From Senimuribacter intestinalis (lineage in GTDB: Bacteria > Bacillota > Clostridia > Peptostreptococcales > Anaerovoracaceae): a stretch of 64,000 nt of DNA. Under the pieces are notes generated by a model, which worked only from the letters and a program-made list of their open reading frames with translations, was not told the DNA's origin and made no database searches. The first letter of the stretch is position 1. Every line of letters begins with the position of its first letter. Where the stretch lies: positions 1 through 64,000 of the forward strand of contig CALPCJ010000004.1 of assembly GCA_943192975.1 (NCBI GenBank), written 5' to 3'. Shown in pieces: positions 1 through 8,395 of the stretch. The translations under genes and the position numbers were made by a program.

Positions 1-405
1 TGTGGTTGTCTCCTTTTTCTCTTGAATCTATTTTCAATCCTTGAGAAGAAGTTGTCAACTAAAATTATACAACATCATTGGTACTCTATGCATTGGACAG
101 AAATTTCACCGTATCACAGGTATGCAGTGAGTTCCTCTTTTGTAAATGTCGGAGACTTTTTTACATATTGGAAAACTCGAGGAGGGTTGGTTACTACAGG
201 ACTTTCCAAATCACAGCTCCAGTCAAAAGCTAAGAAAGGAGACATTGTACAATTAAAAAAAGATGGATCTTGGTACCATTCCATTATCATAACAAGCGGA
301 ACAACAGGTAATTGGAATTATTGTGGGCATACTTCAAATAGAAAGGATAAGCCAATTTCAGCTATAACAGAGGCGACGGAATATAGAATTTTAAGATTTG
401 CATAA
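1..405 (+). CDS. Amidase-domain protein (Amidase_6-like), 5' end outside window
   Basis: The frame is open from base 1, so the true start lies outside the window or has decayed; the first in-frame start-like codon is TTG at 22. The C-terminal ~90 residues resemble the putative amidase domain Amidase_6 (PF12671): a SSSFVNVGDFFTYW block, then KGDIVQLKK, then WYHSIIIT and YCGHTSNRKDKP. Family members are usually secreted or surface proteins thought to cleave cell-wall or peptide amide bonds. The DC.NFVSQ block with the catalytic cysteine, which should precede the visible part, cannot be recognised. The N-terminal half is therefore missing or degenerate and the product is probably inactive. It ends 16 bases before another decayed gene. 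Family assignment is from memory of the motif order. Confidence 0.55.
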   Translation, partial: CGCLLFLLNLFSILEKKLSTKIIQHHWYSMHWTEISPYHRYAVSSSFVNVGDFFTYWKTRGGLVTTGLSKSQLQSKAKKGDIVQLKKDGSWYHSIIITSGTTGNWNYCGHTSNRKDKPISAITEATEYRILRFA

Positions 406-421
406 GTAAAGGAGTCATTTT

Positions 422-716
422 ATGAATCTGGACAAGAAAACCGCAAAACGACTGATTTTGCTTTGTGCCGTAGTCCTTGTGATTGCAATGCTTTGCAATA
501 GAAAAGAATTTTATAATTTATGCACGAATGAAGATATAGTACACATAAATTCTCATGCGAAGGAGGCTCTGTAAGTTTTTATACCGAAATGTAAAGAGTA
601 GTGGAAGATAAGCCAAAAATATTTCTAGGAGCTTCATAAATTTGAAGTGCCAGTATGGATGGTGAAGTAATCAAGATTTGGCGACTACTGCTATATGGTA
701 GGAAAGGTTATAGGTT
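422..716 (+). pseudogene. Decayed small exported or membrane protein gene
   Basis: An AAAGGAGT ribosome site precedes ATG 422, which opens a 50-residue frame ending at 574. The frame has one hydrophobic segment at residues 10-25 (RLILLCAVVLVIAMLC), as in a signal anchor. Before and after the stop other frames carry protein-like pieces in sequence: CEGGSVSFYTEM, EDKPKIFLGAS, MDGEVIKIW, and RFGDYCYMVGKVIGLY ending at TAA near 716. This pattern suggests one longer gene broken by several frameshifts and stops. I do not recognise the family. The 50-residue frame could still be translated as a small membrane peptide. It follows the cut amidase gene by 16 bases and may have formed an operon with it. 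Confidence 0.45.
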
Positions 717-729
717 TGTACTAAAGTGA

Positions 730-761
730 CCTAGAAGTCCTTAGAAATGAGGACTTCTAGG
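730..761 (+). terminator. Perfect 12-bp hairpin, probable terminator
   Basis: CCTAGAAGTCCT (730-741) pairs perfectly with AGGACTTCTAGG (750-761) around an 8-base loop, followed by a weakly T-rich tail (TTATTCAGATTGTTATTT). It separates the decayed leftmost genes from the lipoprotein-ABC cassette at 856. Confidence 0.6.
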
Positions 762-855
762 TTATTCAGATTGTTATTTCAATTCAATTATCGTATGCTG
801 AATAGCACGTATGTGAGAAGGGCGGCTTATAAGGATTACTAGATGGGAGGTATTT

Positions 856-2259
856 ATGAGAAAGCAAAAGATAATCATTATATTTTTATATACAATAACT
901 TTCTTCCTTTATTCCTGCAGTGAACCCGACAATTTGTCCGTAAAAATTTCCGAAACGCCGTCAGATATAGTTGTACAGGGTGCAAATGATTTTGGAACGT
1001 TTTCTGCAGGCGAATCAGGAATATTACACATCGAAGATAACCATTTTCTATTTTTTGATTACGAATCAAAGAAGGATTATGTGGTTTGTAGCAGGGCAAA
1101 CTGCAGGCACAATGATAGTAGTTGCAGTGGTTGGTATGACGGGTATCATGGGGCTTTAGGACTTGCTGAATATGGAGGCAAACTGTATTGTTTTGTCAAG
1201 CGGCAGGAAAAAAATTTATATGAATTTATTCAGATGGATTTGGATGGAAATAATCGAAAGGTAATTGCAAAAATTGATTGTGGAGACAGTTTGCCTGGAA
1301 ACTGGGAGGCAAATCTAGACTTATCATATACATATTATACAAACTATAAGGTGATTACAGTTTTGAACTGGTTATATAATCCAAAAGAAAACTCTGAAGA
1401 AATCATTCAGACCCAGCAATGCATTTCCGTGGATTTGCTGTCAGGTGAAATTATTGAAATTATGGAAAGAACAGAAGAACCTGTGCAATGCACTATTGAG
1501 GCGGTTTCAAAGGATTACAGTATAATCAAGGTGACAGGGTATGCTGAGCAGCGTTTTACAGAAGATGAATTCTTCACTCGGTATGAGCAGGGAGAATTTG
1601 CAGATTATGTTCAAATTATGAAGGCAGAGAATCCTTATGAGGCATATTGTGATTGGTATTTTGATGAAGTAACATGTTGGTATAAGTATCTGATTTTTGA
1701 TATAGATAAAAAAGAAACAGATATATTGCAGATGGGAGATTTAAAAAAAGTCAAGGATGAAAATGGAAAAACAACAGCCATAAAGCCACCGTTTTATATC
1801 ATAGGTGTATATAAGAATGATTTGGTGATTGAAAAGCTTGAAGAAGGGGTTATTGAGGATGAAGAGTATCCCGGTATTATTAAAGAACAAGTCTATAGGT
1901 GGGATTTGCAGAAGAATACAAAAGAAAAAATTCTTCATATAGATGATGGCTATGTTTTTGATGCCGGAGGATTAGATTGTAGCAGTATTGTTGACCATAA
2001 TAAAATTCTATTTCTAAGAAGAAAGCCAAACGGAAAGGCCGTCTATTACTATTATTGTTTTGAAACAGAACAGGAAGTACAGATGTATGAGACGGTTCGG
2101 AATGTACCATATCGAATTGTAGGGGAAATGAAAAATTGTTTCATCTATTACACGGCAGATGAAACAAAGAAGTCTATGTATATGCTTGATAAAGATGATT
2201 ATTATAAAGGGAATTTTGAAAAATCTATCCGCATTGAAACAATGGATGAGTATTTCTAG
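856..2259 (+). CDS. Propeller-like lipoprotein of ABC cassette 1
   Basis: The 467-residue product has a signal peptide ending in a lipobox (LYSC, Cys21), so it should be anchored outside the membrane. The rest is a run of beta-strand-rich blocks with Tyr/Asp/Gly pairs, like DUF5050-type beta-propellers. It carries a C-x4-C-[KR]-H-x4-C motif (Cys78, Cys83, Cys90). The same motif, in the same context (FDYESKKDY / IDYESKQEV), is found in the lipoprotein at 16739, so the two are paralogues. The gene starts at ATG 856 after GGGAGG and is followed 9 bases later by an ABC ATPase and then a permease, like its paralogue. A ligand-binding or sensing role for the transporter is inference; the three cysteines could bind a metal or form disulfides. 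Confidence 0.7.
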   Translation: MRKQKIIIIFLYTITFFLYSCSEPDNLSVKISETPSDIVVQGANDFGTFSAGESGILHIEDNHFLFFDYESKKDYVVCSRANCRHNDSSCSGWYDGYHGALGLAEYGGKLYCFVKRQEKNLYEFIQMDLDGNNRKVIAKIDCGDSLPGNWEANLDLSYTYYTNYKVITVLNWLYNPKENSEEIIQTQQCISVDLLSGEIIEIMERTEEPVQCTIEAVSKDYSIIKVTGYAEQRFTEDEFFTRYEQGEFADYVQIMKAENPYEAYCDWYFDEVTCWYKYLIFDIDKKETDILQMGDLKKVKDENGKTTAIKPPFYIIGVYKNDLVIEKLEEGVIEDEEYPGIIKEQVYRWDLQKNTKEKILHIDDGYVFDAGGLDCSSIVDHNKILFLRRKPNGKAVYYYYCFETEQEVQMYETVRNVPYRIVGEMKNCFIYYTADETKKSMYMLDKDDYYKGNFEKSIRIETMDEYF

Positions 2260-2268
2260 GGAGGATTT

Positions 2269-3135
2269 ATGCAACTTGAGATAAAGGATTTATATAAGTG
2301 CTATGGGAAGAAAGAGGCGTTGAAAAATGTTTCTTTTTCCATGACTCCAGGAATTTACGGTCTTTTAGGACCCAATGGAGCAGGTAAATCAACATTGATT
2401 GGTATATTGACAGGAAATTTAAAAGCCGATAGGGGAACCATATATTTCAATGGAGAAAATGTGAATGAAATAGATCAAGATTATAGAAGAAAGCTTGGTT
2501 ATATGCCACAACAGCAAGCATTATATCCGGCATTTCGTGTGGGAGAGTTTTTGAGTTATATGGCAGCTTTAAAGGGTATGGAAAAAAAAGAAGCCAAACG
2601 ACAGATACCGGAAATTTTGAAATTAGTTGATCTCTCGGAACATATGGGAAGTAGAATAAAAACTCTTTCTGGAGGTATGAAGCAGCGACTTTTAATTGCA
2701 CAGGCAATTTTAAGCAATCCGGATATCCTCATCCTAGATGAGCCGACTGCAGGACTGGATCCGAAACAAAGAATTGGGGTACGTAATCTGATTTCTCGCA
2801 TTGCTGTTAATAAAATCGTTCTTATCGCTACCCATGTAGTTTCAGATGTAGAATTTATCGCAAAAGAGTTGATTCTTATGGGGGAAGGTGAAATTCTTAA
2901 GAAAGATTGTAAGGAAAAAATTTTAAGCCAATTGTATGGTCTGGTGTATGAAACTGAGCTGACGGAAGCACAGTATAAGGATTTACCGGCTACATGGTGT
3001 ATTGCGGGTGTTTCACAGATGGATCAAAAGATTATTGCTAGAGTGATTACAAAAAAGCCTGATTCGGTATGGAACTGTAGAGAAGTAAGACCATCGCTGG
3101 AAGATGTGTATCTCTATTATTTTGGAGGATTTTGA
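2269..3135 (+). CDS. ABC transporter ATP-binding protein, cassette 1
   Basis: The 288-residue ATPase has Walker A GPNGAGKST (~36-44), Q-loop MPQQQ, signature LSGGMKQRLL, Walker B ILILDEPTAGLD and switch histidine in IATHVVSD. It matches the ABC-2 export class (YhcH/NatA-like). It is closely related to the ATPase at 18131, with blocks such as VYGLLGPNGAGKST / IYGLLGPNGAGKST, SGGMKQRLLIAQA and LIATHVVSDV shared. It has about 40 extra C-terminal residues that the second copy lacks. Ribosome site AGGGAGG ends 5 bases before ATG 2269. Its stop lies next to the permease start, so coupled translation is likely. It should energise the 3138 permease; the substrate is unknown. Confidence 0.88.
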   Translation: MQLEIKDLYKCYGKKEALKNVSFSMTPGIYGLLGPNGAGKSTLIGILTGNLKADRGTIYFNGENVNEIDQDYRRKLGYMPQQQALYPAFRVGEFLSYMAALKGMEKKEAKRQIPEILKLVDLSEHMGSRIKTLSGGMKQRLLIAQAILSNPDILILDEPTAGLDPKQRIGVRNLISRIAVNKIVLIATHVVSDVEFIAKELILMGEGEILKKDCKEKILSQLYGLVYETELTEAQYKDLPATWCIAGVSQMDQKIIARVITKKPDSVWNCREVRPSLEDVYLYYFGGF

Positions 3136-3137
3136 GA

Positions 3138-5138
3138 GTGGGGAATCTGATAAAATTTGAATGGAAAAAACTCTTCCAATGGAGATTTCTTTTTATTTTT
3201 CTACCACTGATTTTTATTTTAAATGGAATATTAGTTTTAGAACAGATTACAGGTGACTTTGAAAAAAAAGAAACTTTCCAGGAAGATAGTTGGACAGAAA
3301 ATAGAAGTGAAAATAAAAATGAGTCTTATGAAGCATTTCTCTTAAGCATTGAATTGCAAGCAGAAGATATGCAGAATACTGCTATTTTTAATACAAGTTA
3401 CTTCAATAGAAAAAACTTGGAAAAAACTAAAAACGCATATAGTCGGCTTCACGGAATTGAGTTGGAACCTGATTATCCGACAGGATTACGTTATGTGACG
3501 GATTATCGTATGACAGATTGTCTTCTTCTCTTTTCTGTTTTAGCACTGTTGATTCAGCTTATGTTACAGGAAAGAGCAGAAGGTCTATTGCATTTGCTTA
3601 AGCCTACTCTAAATGGAAAGGGCAGACTGATTTTTGCTAAGTATGTGACATTTGTTTTAGGAGCACTGATTCTTATTATTTTGTTTTATGGTACAAATTA
3701 TTTTCTAGCTGCGGTAATAAATTCACTAGGGAAAGGAGATGCGGCAATTCAATCTTTAGAGGGATATTTTGCAAGTCCTTTTGCAATCAATATCCGGACA
3801 TATTTTTGGTTGTTCCTTTTGTGTAAATGGCTTGCTGTTACTGCAACCAACAGTGTATTTTTCCTTTTTTGTATTTATTGCCGTAATCATGTTTATGCTA
3901 TATTGTGCAGTATTTTAACCCTTAGTGTAGAACTGTTGCTTTGGCTAACCGTAAAAGACTATGCATGGCTCAGTCCTGTTAAGCATTTTAATTTAGCGGC
4001 CATTTTAGATACTTCACATTTTTTTAATGATTATACGAATTTTAACTTTTTAGGAATACCGGTTTCTGCTGTAATGGCGGGACTGGTTACAAGTATTTTG
4101 TCAATTATAATTTCTTTGACTTGGTCAATAAAACTGTTTATATCAGAAGCTTCTTCAGAAGCAAAAAAGAGTAGATGGTTGAAAAAATTTCAAATGAAAG
4201 CATGTGGAACTAGAGTTTCTGTAAATTTGTTTAGCATGGAATGTAAAAAAATGTTATTTATGCAGAAGGGGTTGTTTCTTCTCTTAGCGCTACTCGTTAT
4301 ACAGGCATTATTTTATTATGAAAATCATTTTTTCTCTGACCAAGAAGAAGCCTACTACCAAAGATATTCGCAGGTTCTAGCAGGAGAATTATCAAAGGAG
4401 AAAGCTGATTGGATAGAACGGGAGGAAGAATGTTTCAGGAGTTTAGATGAAGAACTTGAAAAGCAATATCAGCGATATCAGCAAGGTCTAATTAGTGCTA
4501 CTGTATTGGACTATTACATTAAGAAGTTGACACCCAGACAGGCGGAACAAATTGGGTTTGATAGAGCGAAAACTCAGTACCAATATGTGGAAGAACAGAG
4601 GAAAAATGGATTAAATGTGGCCTATCTGTATGATACCGGATGGAATAAATTGTTAGGTTCGGAAGGAAGGCGAGAAGAACTCCTCGACTTTGCAAAGCTT
4701 TTTTTGATAATGATTTTGGCATTGTCATCTCTTGGAACTATAGAAAAAACGTCTTCTGTAGAACTCTTGATTTTACCGTCTGCAAAGGGAATTAAAGGCA
4801 GCAATCGCATAAAAACCATTTTGTGTACAATGTATTCTCTTGTTGCTGCAGCAATTACTTTTGTATGGAGACCGATGCAGATTTTAAATTACTATGAAAT
4901 GTCTGGAAGCCAGTACAGTGTGCAAAGTTTGCTTCTTTTCTCTCAAATAAAATGGCAGATGTCGTTGGGAGTTTATGTAACTTTCATCTATTTGTTAAAA
5001 GGTGTGATAGCTATTTTGGTCGGGCAGTTCCTGTTTTACTTATCTAGGAAATGCACACATGACAGTACCGTATTGTTTTTAAGCAGTCTGCTTCTTGTAG
5101 TGCCTGTTGTAGCAGTGTGGTTTTATTTGGGATTATGA
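3138..5138 (+). CDS. ABC-2-like permease, cassette 1
   Basis: A large membrane protein of 666 residues if started at GTG 3138. A TTG at 3132 is in frame but only 1 base past the GGAGGAT ribosome site, whereas GTG 3138 is 7 bases past it. The layout is two halves: an N-terminal membrane helix (~14-33), an extracytoplasmic stretch, a cluster of helices (~130-340), a second signal-like helix near 375-395, a charged extracellular coil (~400-520) and a final helix cluster. It contains LNFNFLGIPVS-type and YLYDTGWNKLLG motifs that recur in the permease at 18852 (FFGTPVS, VYDTGYLLLLG). The two permeases are therefore paralogous although differing by over 100 residues. Probably exports or flips an unknown substrate using the 2269 ATPase. 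Confidence 0.75.
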   Translation: MGNLIKFEWKKLFQWRFLFIFLPLIFILNGILVLEQITGDFEKKETFQEDSWTENRSENKNESYEAFLLSIELQAEDMQNTAIFNTSYFNRKNLEKTKNAYSRLHGIELEPDYPTGLRYVTDYRMTDCLLLFSVLALLIQLMLQERAEGLLHLLKPTLNGKGRLIFAKYVTFVLGALILIILFYGTNYFLAAVINSLGKGDAAIQSLEGYFASPFAINIRTYFWLFLLCKWLAVTATNSVFFLFCIYCRNHVYAILCSILTLSVELLLWLTVKDYAWLSPVKHFNLAAILDTSHFFNDYTNFNFLGIPVSAVMAGLVTSILSIIISLTWSIKLFISEASSEAKKSRWLKKFQMKACGTRVSVNLFSMECKKMLFMQKGLFLLLALLVIQALFYYENHFFSDQEEAYYQRYSQVLAGELSKEKADWIEREEECFRSLDEELEKQYQRYQQGLISATVLDYYIKKLTPRQAEQIGFDRAKTQYQYVEEQRKNGLNVAYLYDTGWNKLLGSEGRREELLDFAKLFLIMILALSSLGTIEKTSSVELLILPSAKGIKGSNRIKTILCTMYSLVAAAITFVWRPMQILNYYEMSGSQYSVQSLLLFSQIKWQMSLGVYVTFIYLLKGVIAILVGQFLFYLSRKCTHDSTVLFLSSLLLVVPVVAVWFYLGL

Positions 5139-5139
5139 C

Positions 5140-5474
5140 GTTGACTTATTTAAAGAGAGAGATAATTGGAAGATTAAATCAGTAGAATCTGCATAGATTG
5201 AAAACCCAGATGATAAAAACCAAGTTATATTGAGTTCTATGAACTTTTGAATTCGGGGCGCAAGAAAGCTGGAGTATGTGGTGCATGGCGACCTATATGA
5301 TAAAGCTGATATAGAAGTTGAATTCAAAAAAGTAAGTGGAGGAGAAGCTAAAACAATTCATATTACACCGGGAGAGGAGCTTTTGCTAGAGAGCTTAGGA
5401 TTCTTGGAATTGCAACAAGTGTTGGAGCTATAGAGAGAAAACTTCGTTTGAATGATGTAATATATTCCAGATAA
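5140..5474 (+). pseudogene. Unrecognised gene broken by two stops and a frameshift
   Basis: One frame from 5140 reads as convincing protein: VDLFKERDNWKIKSVESA, stop TAG, IENPDDKNQVILSSMNF, stop TGA, IRGARKLEYVVHGDLYDK and on to ITPGEELL. Sense then continues in the next frame as ARELRILGIATSVGAIERKL and LNDVIYSR to TAA 5472-5474. Both stops are one base from TGG, so they may have been tryptophans. It directly follows the permease and precedes the zinc-ribbon gene by 13 bases, so it was probably part of that operon. Family unknown. No start codon can be assigned. Confidence 0.6.
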
Positions 5475-5487
5475 GGAGGAATTTAAA

Positions 5488-5700
5488 ATGCAATGTCCAT
5501 TTTGTAAAAATACAATGACATCAGGAAAGCTTATGGGACTCCGCAGGCTTGCATGGAGTGAGCAGGGGAAAAGACGATGGGCATTGTACGAAAAAGAAGG
5601 GGAAGTAACCCTTGCCACGGGAATAGATGTTGCCAAAATAGAAGCATTTAGATGTAAACAGTGCAGAAAAGTCATCATTGATGTAGATTCTGAAAGATGA
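5488..5700 (+). CDS. Small zinc-ribbon protein (DUF6487-like)
   Basis: A 70-residue protein with two CxxC pairs (CPFCKNTM at the N-terminus and CKQCRKVI near the C-terminus) that should hold one zinc ion. Between them lies a WSEQGKRRWAL segment typical of DUF6487 (PF20097). The family is common as small orphan genes in Clostridia and has no proven function. A strong AAGGAGGAA ribosome site lies ~8 bases before ATG 5488, overlapping the end of the upstream pseudogene. Family recognition is from motif layout. Confidence 0.7.
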   Translation: MQCPFCKNTMTSGKLMGLRRLAWSEQGKRRWALYEKEGEVTLATGIDVAKIEAFRCKQCRKVIIDVDSER

Positions 5701-5870
5701 CAAAGTTATTTACAAAAAACAAGATAAAAAGGTAATAGAGGGCGGGCTAAGTTTGATCTACGCTCTCTATATTTATATAACATAGAAGCAAATGAACCTT
5801 TTGGTTATTTCAAGAGATTGGTTTTATTCTAAAGTTATATAAAATGACGGGTAAATATATAAAATATAAC

Positions 5871-5899
5871 TTGACATTTCTATGATGTGTACGTATACT
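5871..5899 (+). promoter_or_regulatory. Sigma-A promoter for the 6010 gene
   Basis: TTGACA (5871-5876), 17-base spacer, TATACT (5894-5899). Predicted start near 5906, giving a leader of about 100 bases. The leader contains AATAATCT and AGATTATT, which can pair. The 5701-5870 stretch before it is AT-rich with no gene I can see. Confidence 0.75.
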
Positions 5900-6009
5900 T
5901 ATAGTGACAATTATCTGAATAATCTATATTTATTAGTTGGAAGTAATAAACTCAAAATAATTCCAGATTATTTTGTTTCGTCCACTTAAGGCAGGAAAGG
6001 AGAACCAAA

Positions 6010-6462
6010 ATGAAGAAACTTATTAGTATATTCTTCGCATTGACAGTAATTTGTGGAATGAACATAGCTGCGTTCGGAGAGACGGATATGGAGAAAGTAT
6101 CAGAAGAAAAGATAATTGCAGAGGTTGATCTTACATACTGTCAAACACTGCCGGAAAGTTTTAAGGTGCAAAGAGAAAATGGGGAAACTGTCCATATAAA
6201 TATAAATCCTGACGTATTAAACGATGTCGATGGAAAAATGGTAAAAGAAATTATCGAAGGAAATCATCTTGAAGATGGTAGTGCAATCAATATTGATAAT
6301 ATCGGTTATGGGGGACAGCAAGAAGAAATGGAGCAGCTTTCTACAGACTCTGAAGCATGTTCTAATGCAGATAAAGTACAGCAGTCTCGCATCAGCCGCA
6401 TTTTTTTCTTATGCTTGCGCAATTGCTTTCTGATGATATGGGGTAATAGTTTGTGGATATAA
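6010..6462 (+). CDS. Exported protein, C-terminus probably frameshifted
   Basis: ATG 6010 follows AAAGGAG. The 150-residue product begins with a Sec signal peptide (KKLISIFFALTVICGMNIAAFG) and an acidic, strand-rich domain to about residue 120. The last 25 residues (SRISRIFFLCLRNC...) are rich in Arg, Cys and Phe and look like out-of-frame translation. The neighbouring frame across the same bases reads SLASAAFFSYACAIAF, a plausible membrane anchor, and then meets TGA. A frameshift, perhaps at the seven-T run near 6402, would explain this. I do not recognise the family. Confidence 0.5.
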   Translation: MKKLISIFFALTVICGMNIAAFGETDMEKVSEEKIIAEVDLTYCQTLPESFKVQRENGETVHININPDVLNDVDGKMVKEIIEGNHLEDGSAINIDNIGYGGQQEEMEQLSTDSEACSNADKVQQSRISRIFFLCLRNCFLMIWGNSLWI

Positions 6463-6571
6463 TCCTGTGATGATATCTAACAGGTCAGGTATAATGGAAA
6501 ATATTTATCGAAACTGAAATTGGTGGATTGAATAGGTCTTTAAATAACCGCTCAAAGATGAAATCTTGTTT

Positions 6572-6769
6572 ATGGGTTTGATATGTGAAATCACGACTTT
6601 GATGGGACTGATAATCATATGGTTCAATTGTGGGGGTAAAATTGCCGATGAGGATAAGAGCAAAGTTTATGTCAGACAGTTCATCATAACCGTATTGCTG
6701 GTATTTTTGATTTATTATTTAAATGAATGGGGCATAATCGGGGATTTAGCCATGAGACTGGAAGGATAA
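6572..6769 (+). CDS. Small two-helix membrane protein or gene remnant
   Basis: About 65 residues from ATG 6572 (a TTG at 6566 is also in frame). Two hydrophobic segments (LICEITTLMGLIIIWF and FIITVLLVFLIYYL) flank a charged loop (GGKIADEDKSKVYVRQ). No good ribosome site precedes it. It may be the 3' remnant of a longer gene or a poorly expressed small membrane protein. Function unknown. Confidence 0.35.
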   Translation: MGLICEITTLMGLIIIWFNCGGKIADEDKSKVYVRQFIITVLLVFLIYYLNEWGIIGDLAMRLEG

Positions 6770-6912
6770 ACATGTTTGTGTCAGGTTATATAATTGAGGA
6801 AATAACTTGTAAAAGAGAAAAGAAACTGAATTGCCATGGGAAGTAAAGCAATTTAAAAAATGACAGATTCGCGGAGATAAAATCAATAAAAAGTATCAGA
6901 AAGGCAGATAGG

Positions 6913-7758
6913 ATGAAGAAGAAAGTTAAATTGGCGTTATGCACACTATTGACAGTCAGTTTGTTTTTTACCTTTGGCTGTAAAAGCTCTTCCACAACCG
7001 ATGAACAGGCTGCCAGTGAGGAACTGAACGTGGCCCATCGCCTGATAGAAGAAAAGTTTAAAACATCTCCGGATAATTTTGCGATAATGGCATATGAGAT
7101 TAATTCGGCGGAGGAATTCCGTCTTATTGAGATGAAGGATGACATGTATATGATTCGCGGAGGCTTTCAATGCAGCTATGGCTGGTCGAAGGAAAAGTCA
7201 GTTTTAGAGATGGAAGTGGAGGCTGATTATACGCTGAAACAAAGCGCAGAAGGAGATTGGAGTATCGAAAGTATTACGCCGGTCAAAATTGAAAGCGATG
7301 CGGAAAAGAAAGGCAAAGGCTGGATTACTTCCATTGATGCAAGCAGCCTAGTTCCTTTTATTTCCATAAAAGAAGCGGAAGACGAGAAGATGCAGATTCC
7401 AGATATTGCGCAGAACTTATTAGGGAAGTTGATGGTAGAATTCTCAAATTACGAAAGGGAAAAAGCAACGTTTCTTTTAGCAGCGGCATCCAGTTCAGCG
7501 TCAAATCTGGAACAAATTAAAGTGCCGGAAGGGCGAAGCGATGTCAAGGTTTGCTGGAAAATCGAAGAGGGTATTAGCGGGTCGTATTTAGGTTATATCG
7601 AAGGCTTGGGTTACATGTCTCCCATGCTGCAGACAGACTTTGGGAGCCAGGATATGACATTAAACCAGAAACCTCTTTATTTGGTAAAGAAGCAGGATGG
7701 ATATTATTTAGAGACTTCCTTTGTATTTGAGAGGGGTATAAAAGGGGAAATTTATTAA
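6913..7758 (+). CDS. Putative lipoprotein of unknown function
   Basis: A 281-residue protein with a lipoprotein signal peptide (FTFGC, Cys23), then a Ser/Thr-rich linker and an alpha/beta domain. The GWSKEKSVLEMEVEADYTL and GDWSIESITPVKI segments look like an NTF2/DUF4878-type fold in which a helix precedes curved strands, but I cannot assign a family. AAGGCAGATAGG precedes ATG 6913. The surrounding genes encode small membrane or envelope proteins, so an envelope role is likely but unproven. Confidence 0.6.
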   Translation: MKKKVKLALCTLLTVSLFFTFGCKSSSTTDEQAASEELNVAHRLIEEKFKTSPDNFAIMAYEINSAEEFRLIEMKDDMYMIRGGFQCSYGWSKEKSVLEMEVEADYTLKQSAEGDWSIESITPVKIESDAEKKGKGWITSIDASSLVPFISIKEAEDEKMQIPDIAQNLLGKLMVEFSNYEREKATFLLAAASSSASNLEQIKVPEGRSDVKVCWKIEEGISGSYLGYIEGLGYMSPMLQTDFGSQDMTLNQKPLYLVKKQDGYYLETSFVFERGIKGEIY

Positions 7759-7850
7759 GATATAAAACAATATATTACAAAGAAATATAGAGATATAGAG
7801 TTGACGAGGTATTACGGATAAAGGAGAAATAAAAATATGGAGGTGTTAGT

Positions 7851-8018
7851 ATGAAATATGTAATTATTCCGGTTTCATTTTTGTTAGGCTTTTTCGGAAT
7901 GTGGATAGATGTGGCATTATTCAGAGGAGAAGCAAATTTCTTTGGAATTGTTTGCTTTTTATTACCTTCGGTTTTTTGTTTGGGAATGCTTTATGATGAA
8001 ACTTTTAACAAAGATTAA
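7851..8018 (+). CDS. Tiny two-helix membrane protein, intact copy
   Basis: 55 residues from ATG 7851, with a clear GGAGGTG ribosome site 5-6 bases upstream. Two hydrophobic segments are joined by a short loop (WIDVALFRGEANFFG), and the C-terminal motif is FCLGMLYDETFNKD. A diverged second copy follows at 8076. Function unknown. A small membrane peptide is the safe description. Confidence 0.55.
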   Translation: MKYVIIPVSFLLGFFGMWIDVALFRGEANFFGIVCFLLPSVFCLGMLYDETFNKD

Positions 8019-8075
8019 GATGTTATATATCAATTAAGCATACAGATTATGTAAATTTAAAGTCAGGAGACTTAT

Positions 8076-8219
8076 ACGAAATATGTGATTATTCCTAGTT
8101 CTATTTTCCTAAGTTTTTTTGCGTTGTGGATAAGTGGAAGCATTACATTTGCTTTTATGTGTTTTTTGTTTCCATCAATTTTCTGCTTGGGAATGCTTTA
8201 TGATAACGGGTTTAATTAA
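8076..8219 (+). pseudogene. Tandem copy of the 7851 gene lacking its ATG
   Basis: The 47-codon frame matches the upstream gene almost end to end (KYVIIP.S, WI..., FLFPSIFCLGMLYD). Its first codon is ACG where the intact copy has ATG, and it is six residues shorter in the loop. An AGGAGA ribosome site is still present at 8064-8069, so the gene has lost its start by one base change. GTG 8085 is the only other candidate start. The 8220-8395 gap holds nothing I can identify. Confidence 0.55.
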
Positions 8220-8395
8220 GGGTAAAAATATTTTGTATAAATTTTATGTAGTTCAATGTTGTTATCCATTACACATAAAAACTGTAAATAACTCCCAAAT
8301 TTTGACCACTTATTTCTTTTCTGTTGCAATGGAATATGATTTCTCTTAAAATAAGTAATTAACTCATTATAGTATTTTAGCGAAAGGAGAGAGCC

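Noticed and set aside
8134..8349. 71-codon frame
   Set aside because: Overlaps the second tiny membrane gene in another frame and lacks a ribosome site.
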